DNA of 64,000 bases. Source: an uncultured Microbacterium sp. GTDB taxonomy: Bacteria > Actinomycetota > Actinomycetes > Actinomycetales > Microbacteriaceae. The stretch's first letter is position 1; the number at the start of each line of letters is the position of its first letter. Location of the stretch: positions 15,294 through 79,293 of the forward strand of contig NZ_CALTTX010000005.1 in the NCBI RefSeq assembly GCF_943912325.1. Direction: 5' to 3'. The notes under the pieces were generated by a model, which ran no database searches, was not told the origin of the DNA, and saw nothing but the letters and a program-made list of their open reading frames with translations. The position numbers and the translations under genes are program-made. Positions 18,107 through 27,343 of the stretch are shown here, piece after piece.

Positions 18107-19471
18107 GTGAGCGACACTCAGCACTCGCGTCTGACGCGTACTTCGACCGGGCAGACGGGCTACACGCACGCCACCGGCCGAACGCGTTCGACCGGATCCC
18201 AGAAGGCCACGACGTTCGTTGTCGCGGCTTCACGGCTGCGTCGACGCGCCGCCGCGATCTGGCTGCGGGTGCGCCGGTGGCTCTCGGAGACGATCACTCC
18301 GGCTGGCTGGTTGCTCGCGACGATCGCGATCGCGGGCTGCGTCGCTGGCCTGTGGTTCGGGTGGGTCGAAGCGCTCGCTGCCGGACTTGTCGCTCTCGTT
18401 CTGCTCGTCGCCGCCATACCGTTCCTGTTCTCCGCCCGCGCATATGACGTCGCCCTCGTGCTCGAGCGCGATCGGGTCGTCGCGGGAACCGAGGTCGGCG
18501 GCACGCTCACGGTCGTAAACATTGGCACCGGCATCGCGCTTCCGGGGCGCGTCGACGTGCCGGTCGGCGACGGACTGCTCGATGTGCACGTGCCGCTGCT
18601 GCGCCGCGGAGGCTCGTACGAGGAGCGCATCGTCGTTCCGACGGCGAGACGCGGCGTCATCACGATCGGGCCGGCGCGCGCGGTTCGGGGCGATCCCCTC
18701 GGCATCCTTCGCCGCGAAGCGAGCTGGTCCGACGAGCACACGCTCTTCATCCACCCGCAGACGACCGCGCTCCCCTCGACGAGCGGCGGGTTCTTGCGCG
18801 ATCTCGAGGGCAACCCGTCGACGCGCATCGTCAACGCCGACATCTCGTTCCACGCGATCCGCGAGTACGCCCCGGGCGACGCTCAGCGCCAGGTGCACTG
18901 GAAATCGACGGCAAAGACCGGCACCCTGATGGTGCGTCAATACGAAGAGACCCGCCGTTCGCGCATGGTGATCGTGATCGCTCGGGCCGACGACGAGTTC
19001 GGCACCGACGACGAGGTCGAACTCGCCGTGAGCGCCGCCGGTTCGCTCGGGGTGCGCGCTCTGCGTGACGGGCGCGATGTGTCGGTCGTGACCGGCGGCG
19101 AACTGCCCGAGTTCGCGCGACTGCGGGTGCACACGACGCGCGAGCTGCCGACCGTCTCGTCGCGCACCTTCCTCGACGCGCTCGCGGGTTTCGAGACGGG
19201 CGAGCGTGTGACGCGCGTGCGCGATGTCGCGACGCTGGCGACCGAGTCGCATCCGGATGCCTCGGTAGCGCTGATCGTGTGCGGTGGCGTCGTCACCGCA
19301 CGAGAGCTGCAGCAGGCGGCGCTCGCGTTCCCCGCCGATGTCGCGGTGGTCGCCGTGATCTGCAATCCGGAATCGGAGCCGGGGCTCCGCCGTCTCGGCG
19401 ACGTCGCCGTGCTCACGATCGGAATCATCGATGACTTGCGCCACTTGCTCGCACGCGGAGCCGCATCATGA
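18107..19471 (+). CDS. DUF58 protein, membrane-anchored
   Basis: 454 residues: basic N-terminus, two hydrophobic helices (about 65-110), an extracytoplasmic-type beta domain, then the DUF58 core with REYAPGDAQRQVHWKSTAK and VRQYEETRRSR. The C-terminal half resembles a von Willebrand A fold (ARADDEFGTDDEVE). DUF58 partners of MoxR are thought to be client or adaptor proteins; no enzymatic activity is established. It overlaps the next gene by four bases (ATGA), indicating translational coupling. Confidence 0.93.
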   Translation: MSDTQHSRLTRTSTGQTGYTHATGRTRSTGSQKATTFVVAASRLRRRAAAIWLRVRRWLSETITPAGWLLATIAIAGCVAGLWFGWVEALAAGLVALVLLVAAIPFLFSARAYDVALVLERDRVVAGTEVGGTLTVVNIGTGIALPGRVDVPVGDGLLDVHVPLLRRGGSYEERIVVPTARRGVITIGPARAVRGDPLGILRREASWSDEHTLFIHPQTTALPSTSGGFLRDLEGNPSTRIVNADISFHAIREYAPGDAQRQVHWKSTAKTGTLMVRQYEETRRSRMVIVIARADDEFGTDDEVELAVSAAGSLGVRALRDGRDVSVVTGGELPEFARLRVHTTRELPTVSSRTFLDALAGFETGERVTRVRDVATLATESHPDASVALIVCGGVVTARELQQAALAFPADVAVVAVICNPESEPGLRRLGDVAVLTIGIIDDLRHLLARGAAS

Positions 19472-21981
19472 TGGCTCGGAGCGCGAAGAACGCCCCCGAG
19501 ACGCGGGCGGAGCGTCGCACGCGTCAAGGCAAGCGGCGCGGCACGCGCCAGGGCGTCGATCTGCGCTTCTTCGCGCTCAACGCCGCCTTCCTGCTCGGGG
19601 CGGCCGCCGTCGCGGCGCTGCAGTGGTGGACGATCTACCGATCGTGGTGGTTTGTCGTGACGATTGCGCTCGCACTCGCGAGTGCGACGGCGATCGCGTT
19701 CGTCGGCGCGACGCGGCGCTGGTCGGCACTGCTCGTCGCCGGTGTCACTGCTGCGGCCTACCTCGTGCTCGGCCTCCCCGCGGGCGCCCCGTCAATGATC
19801 ACCGATTCGACGACGCTGCTACCGGGCTTGATCGCCGTCATCACGGCGCCGATCACGGGCTGGAAGAACCTGCTGACGCTCGATCTGCCGCTCGGCGGCT
19901 ACCAGGCGACCCTCGCGCCCGTGTTCTTCGCGTTCCTCGTCGTCACGGTGATCTCGCTCTCGCTCGCGTGGCGCTCGACCCGCTTGTGGGCGGCGCCGGC
20001 GTTTCTCGGACTGATCCTGCCGGTCGGCGCCATCGCGTTCGGTTCGTCGACGCTGGCGGGAATCAGCCGCACGGGCAGGAACATCCCGGGCGCGCTCGAG
20101 CTGTTCGTCGGAATCGTCACGCTGCTCGTGCTGACGGGGTGGTTGCTGTGGCGTGTGCGGCACGCCCGGCGCGCGGCGCTCGATCAGGCGCGCCGAGCGA
20201 GCGGCGTGCGGGTGACGGCGCGCTCGCGCCGCACGCTCGCGGGACGCATCGGACTCGGCGCTGCGATGGTCGTCGCCGCGCTCGTCGTCGGAGTGGCGGT
20301 GGGCCCGTGGGCGCTCGCAGGTCAAACGCGCGACGTGCTCCGCACCGACGTCGATCCGCGGCTCGTGTTGCGCTCGACCCTCAGCCCGCTGACCGACTAC
20401 CGCGCCTTCTTCGGCGACACGCAATACGACGCCGTGCAGTTCACTGTGTCGACCGACGAGTCCGCAGGCATTGACCGTGTGCGGCTCGCGACGCTGTCGT
20501 ACTACGACGGGCAGGTCATGCGCGCGACCGACCCGGCGGGCGGCGCTCCCGCGTCGACCGCTTTCGTGCGCGTGCCCCAACAGGTCGGCGGCGGTGTCGG
20601 CGACCGCGTCGACGCCGACATTTCGATCGGCGCGTACTCCGGGGTCTGGGTGCCCCAGGTCGGTGCTCTCGAGGCCATCCGGTTCGACGGTGGGTCGCGC
20701 GCCGCACTGTCGGACGGTTTCTACTACAGTCCCGCCGGGATCACGGGAGTCGAACTCGCCGATCCGGGCTTGCGCTCCGGCATCCGTTATTCCCTCACTT
20801 CACGCGTTCCCGATGAGGCCCCTGATGTCGCGACCCTGACGTCGGTCGGCACGGGCCCCTCTCTTCCCGAAGGTGTCGTGCCCGAATCGCTCCGCGCGTG
20901 GATCACGGCTCAAGAGGTTCCCGGCGGTGGCGCCGGGCTCGCGACCCTGATCGAGCGCCTGCGAGCGCGCGGCTACCTCAGTCATGCGCTGTCGGTCAAC
21001 GCCGAGGCTCCCCCCGCGTGGCTGTCAGAACTCGGGAGCAATCCGTTCGAGCCGAGCCGCGCCGGGCACTCGACCGACCGCATCGGCGTGCTCTTCACCC
21101 AGCTGCTGACGAAACAGAACGAGGTCAGCAAAGACTCCGACCCGGCATTGCTCGTCGCCGCGCCGGGCGATGACGAGCAGTTCGCCGTCGCGGGCGCGAT
21201 GATCGCCGATCAGCTCGGCTTCCGCTCGCGCGTCGTGCTGGGCGCCCGGCTGCGTTCGACGGATCAGAACCTGCCCGTGTGTCAGAACGGCGCGTGCACG
21301 GGCGCCGCGATGAGCGCGTGGATCGAGGTGCAGGACTCCTCGGGCGCGTGGGCGACGATCGACACGAGCCCGCAGAGCGCATTGCCGCTCGCGCCCGATG
21401 TGCAGGACCGCCGCGATCCGCAGAACACGACGGATGTGCCGCCCGACCGCGCCGACACGATCCAGCCGCCCGAACCCAATCCCGCCGACGCGGGAAACCC
21501 CGATCCGCCGCGCACCGACGAAGGCATCGATTGGGCGATGATCGGCACGATCGCGCGCATCGCCGGTGTCTCGCTCATCGTGCTGCTGGTGCTGTTCGGA
21601 CCGTTCCTCGCGATCGTCGTGGCGAAAGCGCTGCGGCGTCGCTCGCGGCGCAACTCGAGCGATGTCGTCGACCGTTTCGTCGGCGGCTGGGACGAGTACG
21701 TCGATGCGGCGGTGGATGCCGGGCGCACAGCACCCCGCTCGGCGACCCGAACCGAATTCGCGCGCGCCGTCGACCCCGACTCGGCCGCGCCGCTCGCGAT
21801 TGCCGAATGGGCGGATCGTTCGGTTTTCGCCGACGAACGCCCCGACGACCAGGACGGCGATGAATTCTGGCAACTGATCGATCGGGAGCGCCGCGCGCTC
21901 ATTGCCGATCGCGGCAGGTTCGCGCGACTTCGTGCGCGACTCTCGCTGCGATCGTTCACGCGCGGGCTGATCGGTCGGTAG
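19468..21981 (+). CDS. TgpA-like membrane protein with degenerate transglutaminase domain
   Basis: 837 residues: N-terminal cluster of hydrophobic helices (about 30-300), an extracytoplasmic transglutaminase-like domain (about 330-650), one more helix near 690-715 and a cytoplasmic tail. In active relatives the domain reads GYCEHFA...HAWVEV...VDPTP. Here the same positions read GDDEQFA (Asp569 for Cys), SAWIEV (Ser616 for His) and IDTSP (Asp632 kept). Two of three catalytic residues are therefore lost and the protein is probably a pseudo-enzyme. It sits in the conserved order MoxR - DUF58 - transglutaminase. Residue numbers assume the ATG at 19468. Confidence 0.88.
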   Translation: MMARSAKNAPETRAERRTRQGKRRGTRQGVDLRFFALNAAFLLGAAAVAALQWWTIYRSWWFVVTIALALASATAIAFVGATRRWSALLVAGVTAAAYLVLGLPAGAPSMITDSTTLLPGLIAVITAPITGWKNLLTLDLPLGGYQATLAPVFFAFLVVTVISLSLAWRSTRLWAAPAFLGLILPVGAIAFGSSTLAGISRTGRNIPGALELFVGIVTLLVLTGWLLWRVRHARRAALDQARRASGVRVTARSRRTLAGRIGLGAAMVVAALVVGVAVGPWALAGQTRDVLRTDVDPRLVLRSTLSPLTDYRAFFGDTQYDAVQFTVSTDESAGIDRVRLATLSYYDGQVMRATDPAGGAPASTAFVRVPQQVGGGVGDRVDADISIGAYSGVWVPQVGALEAIRFDGGSRAALSDGFYYSPAGITGVELADPGLRSGIRYSLTSRVPDEAPDVATLTSVGTGPSLPEGVVPESLRAWITAQEVPGGGAGLATLIERLRARGYLSHALSVNAEAPPAWLSELGSNPFEPSRAGHSTDRIGVLFTQLLTKQNEVSKDSDPALLVAAPGDDEQFAVAGAMIADQLGFRSRVVLGARLRSTDQNLPVCQNGACTGAAMSAWIEVQDSSGAWATIDTSPQSALPLAPDVQDRRDPQNTTDVPPDRADTIQPPEPNPADAGNPDPPRTDEGIDWAMIGTIARIAGVSLIVLLVLFGPFLAIVVAKALRRRSRRNSSDVVDRFVGGWDEYVDAAVDAGRTAPRSATRTEFARAVDPDSAAPLAIAEWADRSVFADERPDDQDGDEFWQLIDRERRALIADRGRFARLRARLSLRSFTRGLIGR

Positions 21982-22008
21982 GGTTTCGAATCAAGACAGG
22001 AGAGACGG

Positions 22009-23490
22009 ATGCTTGGTGCAGCTAGCGGCTTGGGCTTCGTGGTCGTGATCGTCGCCGTGATTCAGGTGATCGTCGCACTCGCGATCTACGTGTGGACGGC
22101 GCTCGCCCTCGGCGCCGTGTTCCGCAAGGCGGGCGAGGCCTCGTGGAAGGCGTGGGTGCCGCTCTACAACACCTGGACGCTCTTCACGCTGGGCGGGGTC
22201 GCCGGCTGGTGGGTGCTCGTGATCTTCGGTGGCATCGTGCTCGGCGCGGTCGTCGGCGGGGGTCTGACGGCCGCGAGCCTGGCCTCGCGCTCGGGCGGTC
22301 TCGCGATCGTCGGCACGATCGTCCAGGCGATCATCATGCTCGCTGCGGCCGCTCTCGCGGTCGTGTTGCTCGTGCGCGTCATGCTCGCCGTGAACCGCTC
22401 GTTCGGGCTTGGCGTGGGCTTCACCGTGCTCGGGGTGCTCGTGCTCCCGGTCTGGGCGAGCATCGTCGGCTGGGGCAGCGCCCGGTGGCTCGGCCCCGTG
22501 TCGGCCCCGGCTCGTGCTGAGGCTCGCGCTGAGGCCCCCGCCGCGGAACGCCCCGCCTACGCCCGCCAAGGCAAGGCCGGGCTCCCGCCCGTACCGCCGC
22601 CCCCGCCCATGCCCGCCGCCCTCGCGGCGAACCGGGCTCCGCAGGCTCCTGCTGCTCCGCACGCCCAGCCCGCCCCGCCGGCGCCATCGACGCCCGCACC
22701 GGCATCCGCTGCGCCCACGGCCGCCGTGCCTGCGGCCGTCCCCTCACCTGCTGCGGCCCCCGCCTCCCCTCCCGCCGTCGCCCCTGCTCCCGCGGCCGCC
22801 AATCCCTGGGCCCCGCCGCTCCCCCCGAACCCGCCGGCCGTCCCTTCGGCACCCGCCGCAACGCCGTCCCCTGCCGCACCGACTCCGGCACCCGCACCCG
22901 CACCCGCACCCGCACCCGAGGCTGCGCCGGGTGCCTGGGCGCCCCGCCCGGTCGGGCCTATCCCACCGGCATCCCCCGCTCCTGCCGCCGTCGTTGCGCC
23001 GCCCGTCATCACGCCACCCATCGACGCCCCGATCACTCCCCCGCCCGCGCCTACCGCCCCCGCGCCAGCCCCCGCTCCGGCAGCGCCGCCAGCACCCGAC
23101 GAGGCAGACCCCGAAGACCACACGGTGCTCGTTCCGCGTCGCTCGGCCGCTCCGGTCGTCTGGCGCCTGCTCATGCCGGACGGCGCGAGTGTCGCGCTCG
23201 CCGCGAGCGATGCCGTGCTCGGGCGCAACCCCGCGGCCCCCGCGAGCGCGCCGCACGCGCAGGTCGTGCCGATCGCCGACGCCACTCGCACCGTGTCGAA
23301 GACGCACGCGCTGCTGCGCCGCACGGGCGAAGGCGACAGCGAGGCGTGGGTCATCACCGACCTCGGTTCGACGAACGGCGTCACGATCGTCGACGTTTCG
23401 GGCGCCGAGAGCCCGGGGCTCGCCGACACTCCCGTCGCGGACCGATTCTTCTTGGGCGACGCCGAATTCTCGCTCACGCGGGAGGCCTGA
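22009..23490 (+). CDS. DUF5684-like membrane protein with C-terminal FHA domain
   Basis: 493 residues. The N-terminal 160 residues form three or four hydrophobic helices with KAGEASWKAWVPLYNTWTLF, typical of DUF5684 membrane proteins. A Pro/Ala-rich linker of some 200 residues follows, including a run of five Ala-Pro hexanucleotide repeats (22890-22920). The C-terminus is an FHA domain with VLGRNP, TVSKTHALL and DLGSTNGV. It is probably a membrane platform for a phosphothreonine-dependent partner, such as either kinase of the cluster (inference). RBS AGGAGA precedes the ATG. Confidence 0.85.
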   Translation: MLGAASGLGFVVVIVAVIQVIVALAIYVWTALALGAVFRKAGEASWKAWVPLYNTWTLFTLGGVAGWWVLVIFGGIVLGAVVGGGLTAASLASRSGGLAIVGTIVQAIIMLAAAALAVVLLVRVMLAVNRSFGLGVGFTVLGVLVLPVWASIVGWGSARWLGPVSAPARAEARAEAPAAERPAYARQGKAGLPPVPPPPPMPAALAANRAPQAPAAPHAQPAPPAPSTPAPASAAPTAAVPAAVPSPAAAPASPPAVAPAPAAANPWAPPLPPNPPAVPSAPAATPSPAAPTPAPAPAPAPAPEAAPGAWAPRPVGPIPPASPAPAAVVAPPVITPPIDAPITPPPAPTAPAPAPAPAAPPAPDEADPEDHTVLVPRRSAAPVVWRLLMPDGASVALAASDAVLGRNPAAPASAPHAQVVPIADATRTVSKTHALLRRTGEGDSEAWVITDLGSTNGVTIVDVSGAESPGLADTPVADRFFLGDAEFSLTREA

Positions 23491-23492
23491 CC

Positions 23493-24344
23493 ATGCCGCC
23501 GCGTCGGGGAGCCCTCGAAGTGCTCGTCGGAGCCCGCAGCGATCGCGGGTTCCGCCGACGCCTCAACGAGGACGCCTGGCTCGCGGCTCATCCCGTGTAC
23601 CTCGTCGCCGACGGCATGGGCGGACACGACGCGGGTGACCGCGCGAGCGCCGCCGTCGTTGCCGCGTTCCGCCCGCTGGCAGGACGCTCAGACCTCACCG
23701 TCGACGACGTCGCCGCGGCTGTCGATGCCGCCCACGCCGCCGTCGATCGGATCTCGCGAGGCACGACGCGGGGGGCGGGCTCGACGCTTGCGGGCATCGT
23801 GGCTCTCGTCCAGGGCGGTCAGCCCCGCTGGCTCGTGTTCTCGATCGGCGATTCGCGCGTGTATCGGATGTGGGGCGGGCGTCTGACACAGCTCACACAC
23901 GATCACTCGGTCGTACAGGAGATGATCGATCAGGGCGAACTCGATCCTCGGGATGCCGCGTCGCACAGCGGCCGGAACGTCATCACGCGTGCCGTGGGCG
24001 ACGGCGGCAGCGCGCCCGACTACTGGTTGCGCGAGGTCGTGACGGGCGAACGATTCGTGCTCTGCTCGGACGGCCTCTCGGGCGAGCTCGACGACGAGGC
24101 CTTGCGGATCGCGGCTGTCGGCGGAGGCACCCCCTCGCACACGGCGCAGTCGCTCATCGATCGAGCGCTCGCGCGCGGCGGACGCGACAACATCACCACA
24201 ATCGTGCTCGACGTCGTCTCGGGAGGCGCCGGGTGGGAGCCCGACGCCGACGCGGGATTCGGGCCCGCGGGATTCGATATCGACGAGCGCACGGTCGAAG
24301 CCGACACCGTGACGTCGGGGCGCCGGGGAGGAACAGGTGGCTGA
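23493..24344 (+). CDS. PP2C family Ser/Thr protein phosphatase
   Basis: 283-residue metal-dependent phosphatase, the likely counterpart of the two kinases. All PP2C motifs are present: RRRLNEDAWL, VADGMGGHDAGD, GSTLAGIV, SIGDSRVYRM, CSDGLSGEL and GGRDNITTIV, so metal-binding aspartates are intact. The ATG at 23493 follows GGGAGG and lies two bases after the previous stop. It overlaps the next gene by eight bases. No membrane segment, hence cytoplasmic. Confidence 0.95.
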   Translation: MPPRRGALEVLVGARSDRGFRRRLNEDAWLAAHPVYLVADGMGGHDAGDRASAAVVAAFRPLAGRSDLTVDDVAAAVDAAHAAVDRISRGTTRGAGSTLAGIVALVQGGQPRWLVFSIGDSRVYRMWGGRLTQLTHDHSVVQEMIDQGELDPRDAASHSGRNVITRAVGDGGSAPDYWLREVVTGERFVLCSDGLSGELDDEALRIAAVGGGTPSHTAQSLIDRALARGGRDNITTIVLDVVSGGAGWEPDADAGFGPAGFDIDERTVEADTVTSGRRGGTGG

Positions 24345-25557
24345 CGCCGACCTGTGTGGCTGGTCCGTGCTCCCCGGCGAGCTCAACGCGTACTTTTCGG
24401 GCTCGATCGTGGCTCTATTCGCGGGCGATGGTGCGGGCGCCGCAGCCATCGAACGCCTCGAACGGGAGCAGCCGACGACGGCGCTCGGAGCGCTTGATCT
24501 GGTCGTCGCCGAGGGCATCGCGGGCGCTCCAGCGATGTTCATCGGCTCGTTGCGCGCGGGCACGCTCGCCGGCATCGTGCGCGGCGAGATCGTCGTCCGC
24601 GTCGAGGACGATCGGTGGCACCACGAAATCGTCTCGGCACTCGATGCGCGCACGTGGCGCGAGTTCGCGTTCGAGGGTGCCACCCGTGTGTCGATCGGGC
24701 TGATGCCCGACGGTTCGTCGAGCGCCGACCCCCAGCATCCCGATCCCGTCGACCTGCGCGTCGTATCGAGCGATGAACGACCCGCCGTCACCGGAGCAGC
24801 GCGCGTTGGATCGCTCCGCTGGCGCGCACCACTCGTGACGGTCAACGATGCGCCCCGGTCGGCGGCCACCACGCTTCCCTTCACCGACACCTTCCCCGAC
24901 AGCCTGTTCGCGCCGACGAACGATCAGCGCGAGACTCTCGTCGAAACAGCCGCGTTCGGCCGGCCGTTGGCCCATGCGGGCGTCGGCCATCGTGATGCCG
25001 ATCGCGAGACGACGCCGGCCGCCCCCCGCACCGCCACGCTGACAGAGGCGCGTGCGGCGATAGACCTCGACGCGACGCCCGCGGGGTTCGTCCCGGCATC
25101 CTGGGTCTCTGCCGTCATCTGCCCCAACGGTCACGCCAATCCGCCCGAACGCGGCACCTGTCGACTCTGCGATGAAGAGCTCTCGGGCGGACGGCTCACG
25201 CGCGTGACGCGACCCGCGCTCGGCGGCATTCGATTCCCCGATGGTGTCGTTATCCCCATCACCGGGACGATCGTGCTCGGCCGCGCGCCACGCGCCGACG
25301 CGACGCGCGACGACCCGGCGCCCATGCTCGTCACGGTGCCGACGGGCTCGACCGATCTTTCGCGCAACCACCTGCGGATCACGCTCGACGGGTGGAGCGT
25401 GCTGGCCGAGGATCTCGGCTCGACGAACGGCACACGGCTGCGCGGCGCCGACGGCGTCGACCGGCCGCTCCGACCGGGTGAAGCGGCGACGATGAGCGAC
25501 GGCGACGTTGTCGAGCTCGGCGGCGCCGTGCTCCTGACTTTCGTGGACGTGCCATGA
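24337..25557 (+). CDS. FHA-domain protein with zinc knuckle
   Basis: 406 residues. An N-terminal domain (to about 150) resembles the N-terminus of the 8768 protein (LAGIVRGEIVVRVEDD, then a TWREF segment and VSIGL) and may be a degenerate phosphatase-like fold. A linker leads to a zinc-ribbon-like CPNGHANPPERGTCRLC and then an FHA domain with VLGRAPR, DLSRNHLRI and DLGSTNGT. GTG start with GGGGAGGAA before it. The stop overlaps the second kinase gene by four bases (ATGA). Probably a cytoplasmic adaptor for phosphorylated kinase. Confidence 0.82.
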   Translation: MADADLCGWSVLPGELNAYFSGSIVALFAGDGAGAAAIERLEREQPTTALGALDLVVAEGIAGAPAMFIGSLRAGTLAGIVRGEIVVRVEDDRWHHEIVSALDARTWREFAFEGATRVSIGLMPDGSSSADPQHPDPVDLRVVSSDERPAVTGAARVGSLRWRAPLVTVNDAPRSAATTLPFTDTFPDSLFAPTNDQRETLVETAAFGRPLAHAGVGHRDADRETTPAAPRTATLTEARAAIDLDATPAGFVPASWVSAVICPNGHANPPERGTCRLCDEELSGGRLTRVTRPALGGIRFPDGVVIPITGTIVLGRAPRADATRDDPAPMLVTVPTGSTDLSRNHLRITLDGWSVLAEDLGSTNGTRLRGADGVDRPLRPGEAATMSDGDVVELGGAVLLTFVDVP

Positions 25558-27308
25558 CTGCGCCCCAACCGCCCGCGATCGCGGGCTTCACCTTCGACGG
25601 GCTGCTCGGCTCGGGCGGATTCGGCGACGTTTTTCGTGCCCAGCAAGAGTTGCCGCGTCGCGAGGTCGCGATCAAGGTGTTGCGCGCGCCCGTGCGCGAC
25701 GACGACACCCGTGCGCGCTTCGAGGCCGAAGCGAACGCGACAGCCGCCCTGTCGTCGCACCCCGCAATCGTGACCGTGCACTTCGCCTCCGTCACCGACG
25801 ACGACCGGCCCTACCTCGTCATGGAGTACTGCTCGCGTCCGACGCTCGCGGCGCGGTATCGCGCGCGGCCCCTCGCCGTTTCCGAGGTGTTGCAGACGAT
25901 GATTCGGCTCGCCGGAGCCGTTGAGACGGCGCACCGTGCAGGCATCCTTCACGGCGATATCAAGCCCGCCAACATCCTCACGACCGACTACGGCTGGCCC
26001 GCGCTGACCGATTTCGGGCTGTCGACGTTGATCGGCGAGGACGATCGCGAGATCGAGGCGGTCTCGGTGCCGTGGGCCGCACCCGAAGTCGTGTCGGGAC
26101 GAGGTCACGATCATCGCGCCGACATCTATTCGCTCGGCGCCACGGCCTACACGCTGCTCGCGGGGCACTCACCGTTCGCGACGGCCGATTCGTCCGGGCA
26201 ATTGAGCGATGACGGTGTCGACACGGCGGCGTTCGTCTCGCGCGTGCTCGCGACGCTTGCCCCGCCGATTTCGCGTGATGACGTGCCCGAGCCGCTCGAA
26301 CGGCTCATCGCTCTGACGCTCGCGAAGGACCCGGCTGATCGTCCGCAGACCGCCTCCGCTTTCGCGCGCGCGTTGCAGAGGATCGAGCAGGACCTGCGGC
26401 TGCCCGCGACTCCCGTCGACGTTCCGGCGGCGCCCGTCACCGACCTGTATGACGACGTCGAGTCGGAGGCGACTCGCTTCGTCGCGCGCGCGTCGTCGGA
26501 TTCCGCGAGAGAGGAACCCGCGGCGGAGTCGGCGGCGATCGCCCCTTGGGGCGAGGGTGATGGGGAGATGGATGCCGGTGGGGATACCGGCGCCGAGGCG
26601 GATGACGACGGGCACACGCGCCTCGCATTCCGCTCGGCAGCACCGCCTGCTCCGTCGGCTACTCCCCGCTCTCTCGTGGCCGACGCGGGCTCACCCCACG
26701 GCGATGATCTCGCGGAGGGCACCGTGCGGGTAGACCGGCGTGCCGAACTGCTCGCGAGCACGGAGGCTGCGTACCGCGGCGAACCGAGCGCCTTCGCTGC
26801 CAGCGCCCCCGCAGGTGTGGCAGCCGAGGACGCCGACGATGCGACGCGCTTGACGGCGCCGCCGAAACGCGCTCATGCCGAGAGCGGCCAGGCTCCGGCC
26901 TTCACCGCTTCTCCGGCCTTCACCTCGGCGCCGGCCGCCCCCGCGCGACCGATCTCGGTCAACGAGCTGAACGACCGGACCGTGGCCGATCCGAGCCGCA
27001 TTCCCGTCGCGAAGATCGCGGGGCAACGCCGTGCCTACGATCCGGGAGTCGACGGCATCGCGGCCGAGCGCTACGAAGCGCGAGAGGTCATCGACGCTCC
27101 GATCTTCCGCTCGTCGCCCGATCTCGAGCGCGAGCGAGCCGAGCGCGAGCAGGCCGCGAAAGAGGAGCGTCGGGCTGCGGCCGCCGAAGCCGAGGCGCGG
27201 CGGCGGCGCAGGCGTCGGCTCCGCGTCGGCTACATGGCATTGGGTATCGTGTCTCTCGCGGTGATCGCGGGCGCAGCCTGGCTCATCGTAGCGGCGCTGA
27301 CCCCCTAG
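25554..27308 (+). CDS. Membrane-anchored Ser/Thr protein kinase (HGD variant)
   Basis: 584 residues. Kinase domain to about residue 285: LGSGGFGDVF, VAIKVL, HGDIKPAN, DFGLST and AAPEVV. The catalytic Asp is kept but the preceding Arg of the usual HRD is Gly, so activation-loop control differs from RD kinases. A 230-residue low-complexity acidic/Ala region follows, then a charged coiled segment (RERAEREQAAKEERRAA) and one C-terminal transmembrane helix with a few outside residues. It is a paralogue of the 9935 kinase, sharing the MTAP start. No extracellular sensor is present. Confidence 0.92.
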   Translation: MTAPQPPAIAGFTFDGLLGSGGFGDVFRAQQELPRREVAIKVLRAPVRDDDTRARFEAEANATAALSSHPAIVTVHFASVTDDDRPYLVMEYCSRPTLAARYRARPLAVSEVLQTMIRLAGAVETAHRAGILHGDIKPANILTTDYGWPALTDFGLSTLIGEDDREIEAVSVPWAAPEVVSGRGHDHRADIYSLGATAYTLLAGHSPFATADSSGQLSDDGVDTAAFVSRVLATLAPPISRDDVPEPLERLIALTLAKDPADRPQTASAFARALQRIEQDLRLPATPVDVPAAPVTDLYDDVESEATRFVARASSDSAREEPAAESAAIAPWGEGDGEMDAGGDTGAEADDDGHTRLAFRSAAPPAPSATPRSLVADAGSPHGDDLAEGTVRVDRRAELLASTEAAYRGEPSAFAASAPAGVAAEDADDATRLTAPPKRAHAESGQAPAFTASPAFTSAPAAPARPISVNELNDRTVADPSRIPVAKIAGQRRAYDPGVDGIAAERYEAREVIDAPIFRSSPDLERERAEREQAAKEERRAAAAEAEARRRRRRRLRVGYMALGIVSLAVIAGAAWLIVAALTP

Positions 27309-27343
27309 GCCACGCCGGATCGTCGCCGGGGAGGGCACGCAGC

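Noticed and set aside
22890..22920. Hexanucleotide repeats (CACCCG) as a phase-variation switch
   Set aside because: Unit length is a multiple of three and lies in a Pro/Ala linker, so changes would only alter linker length.
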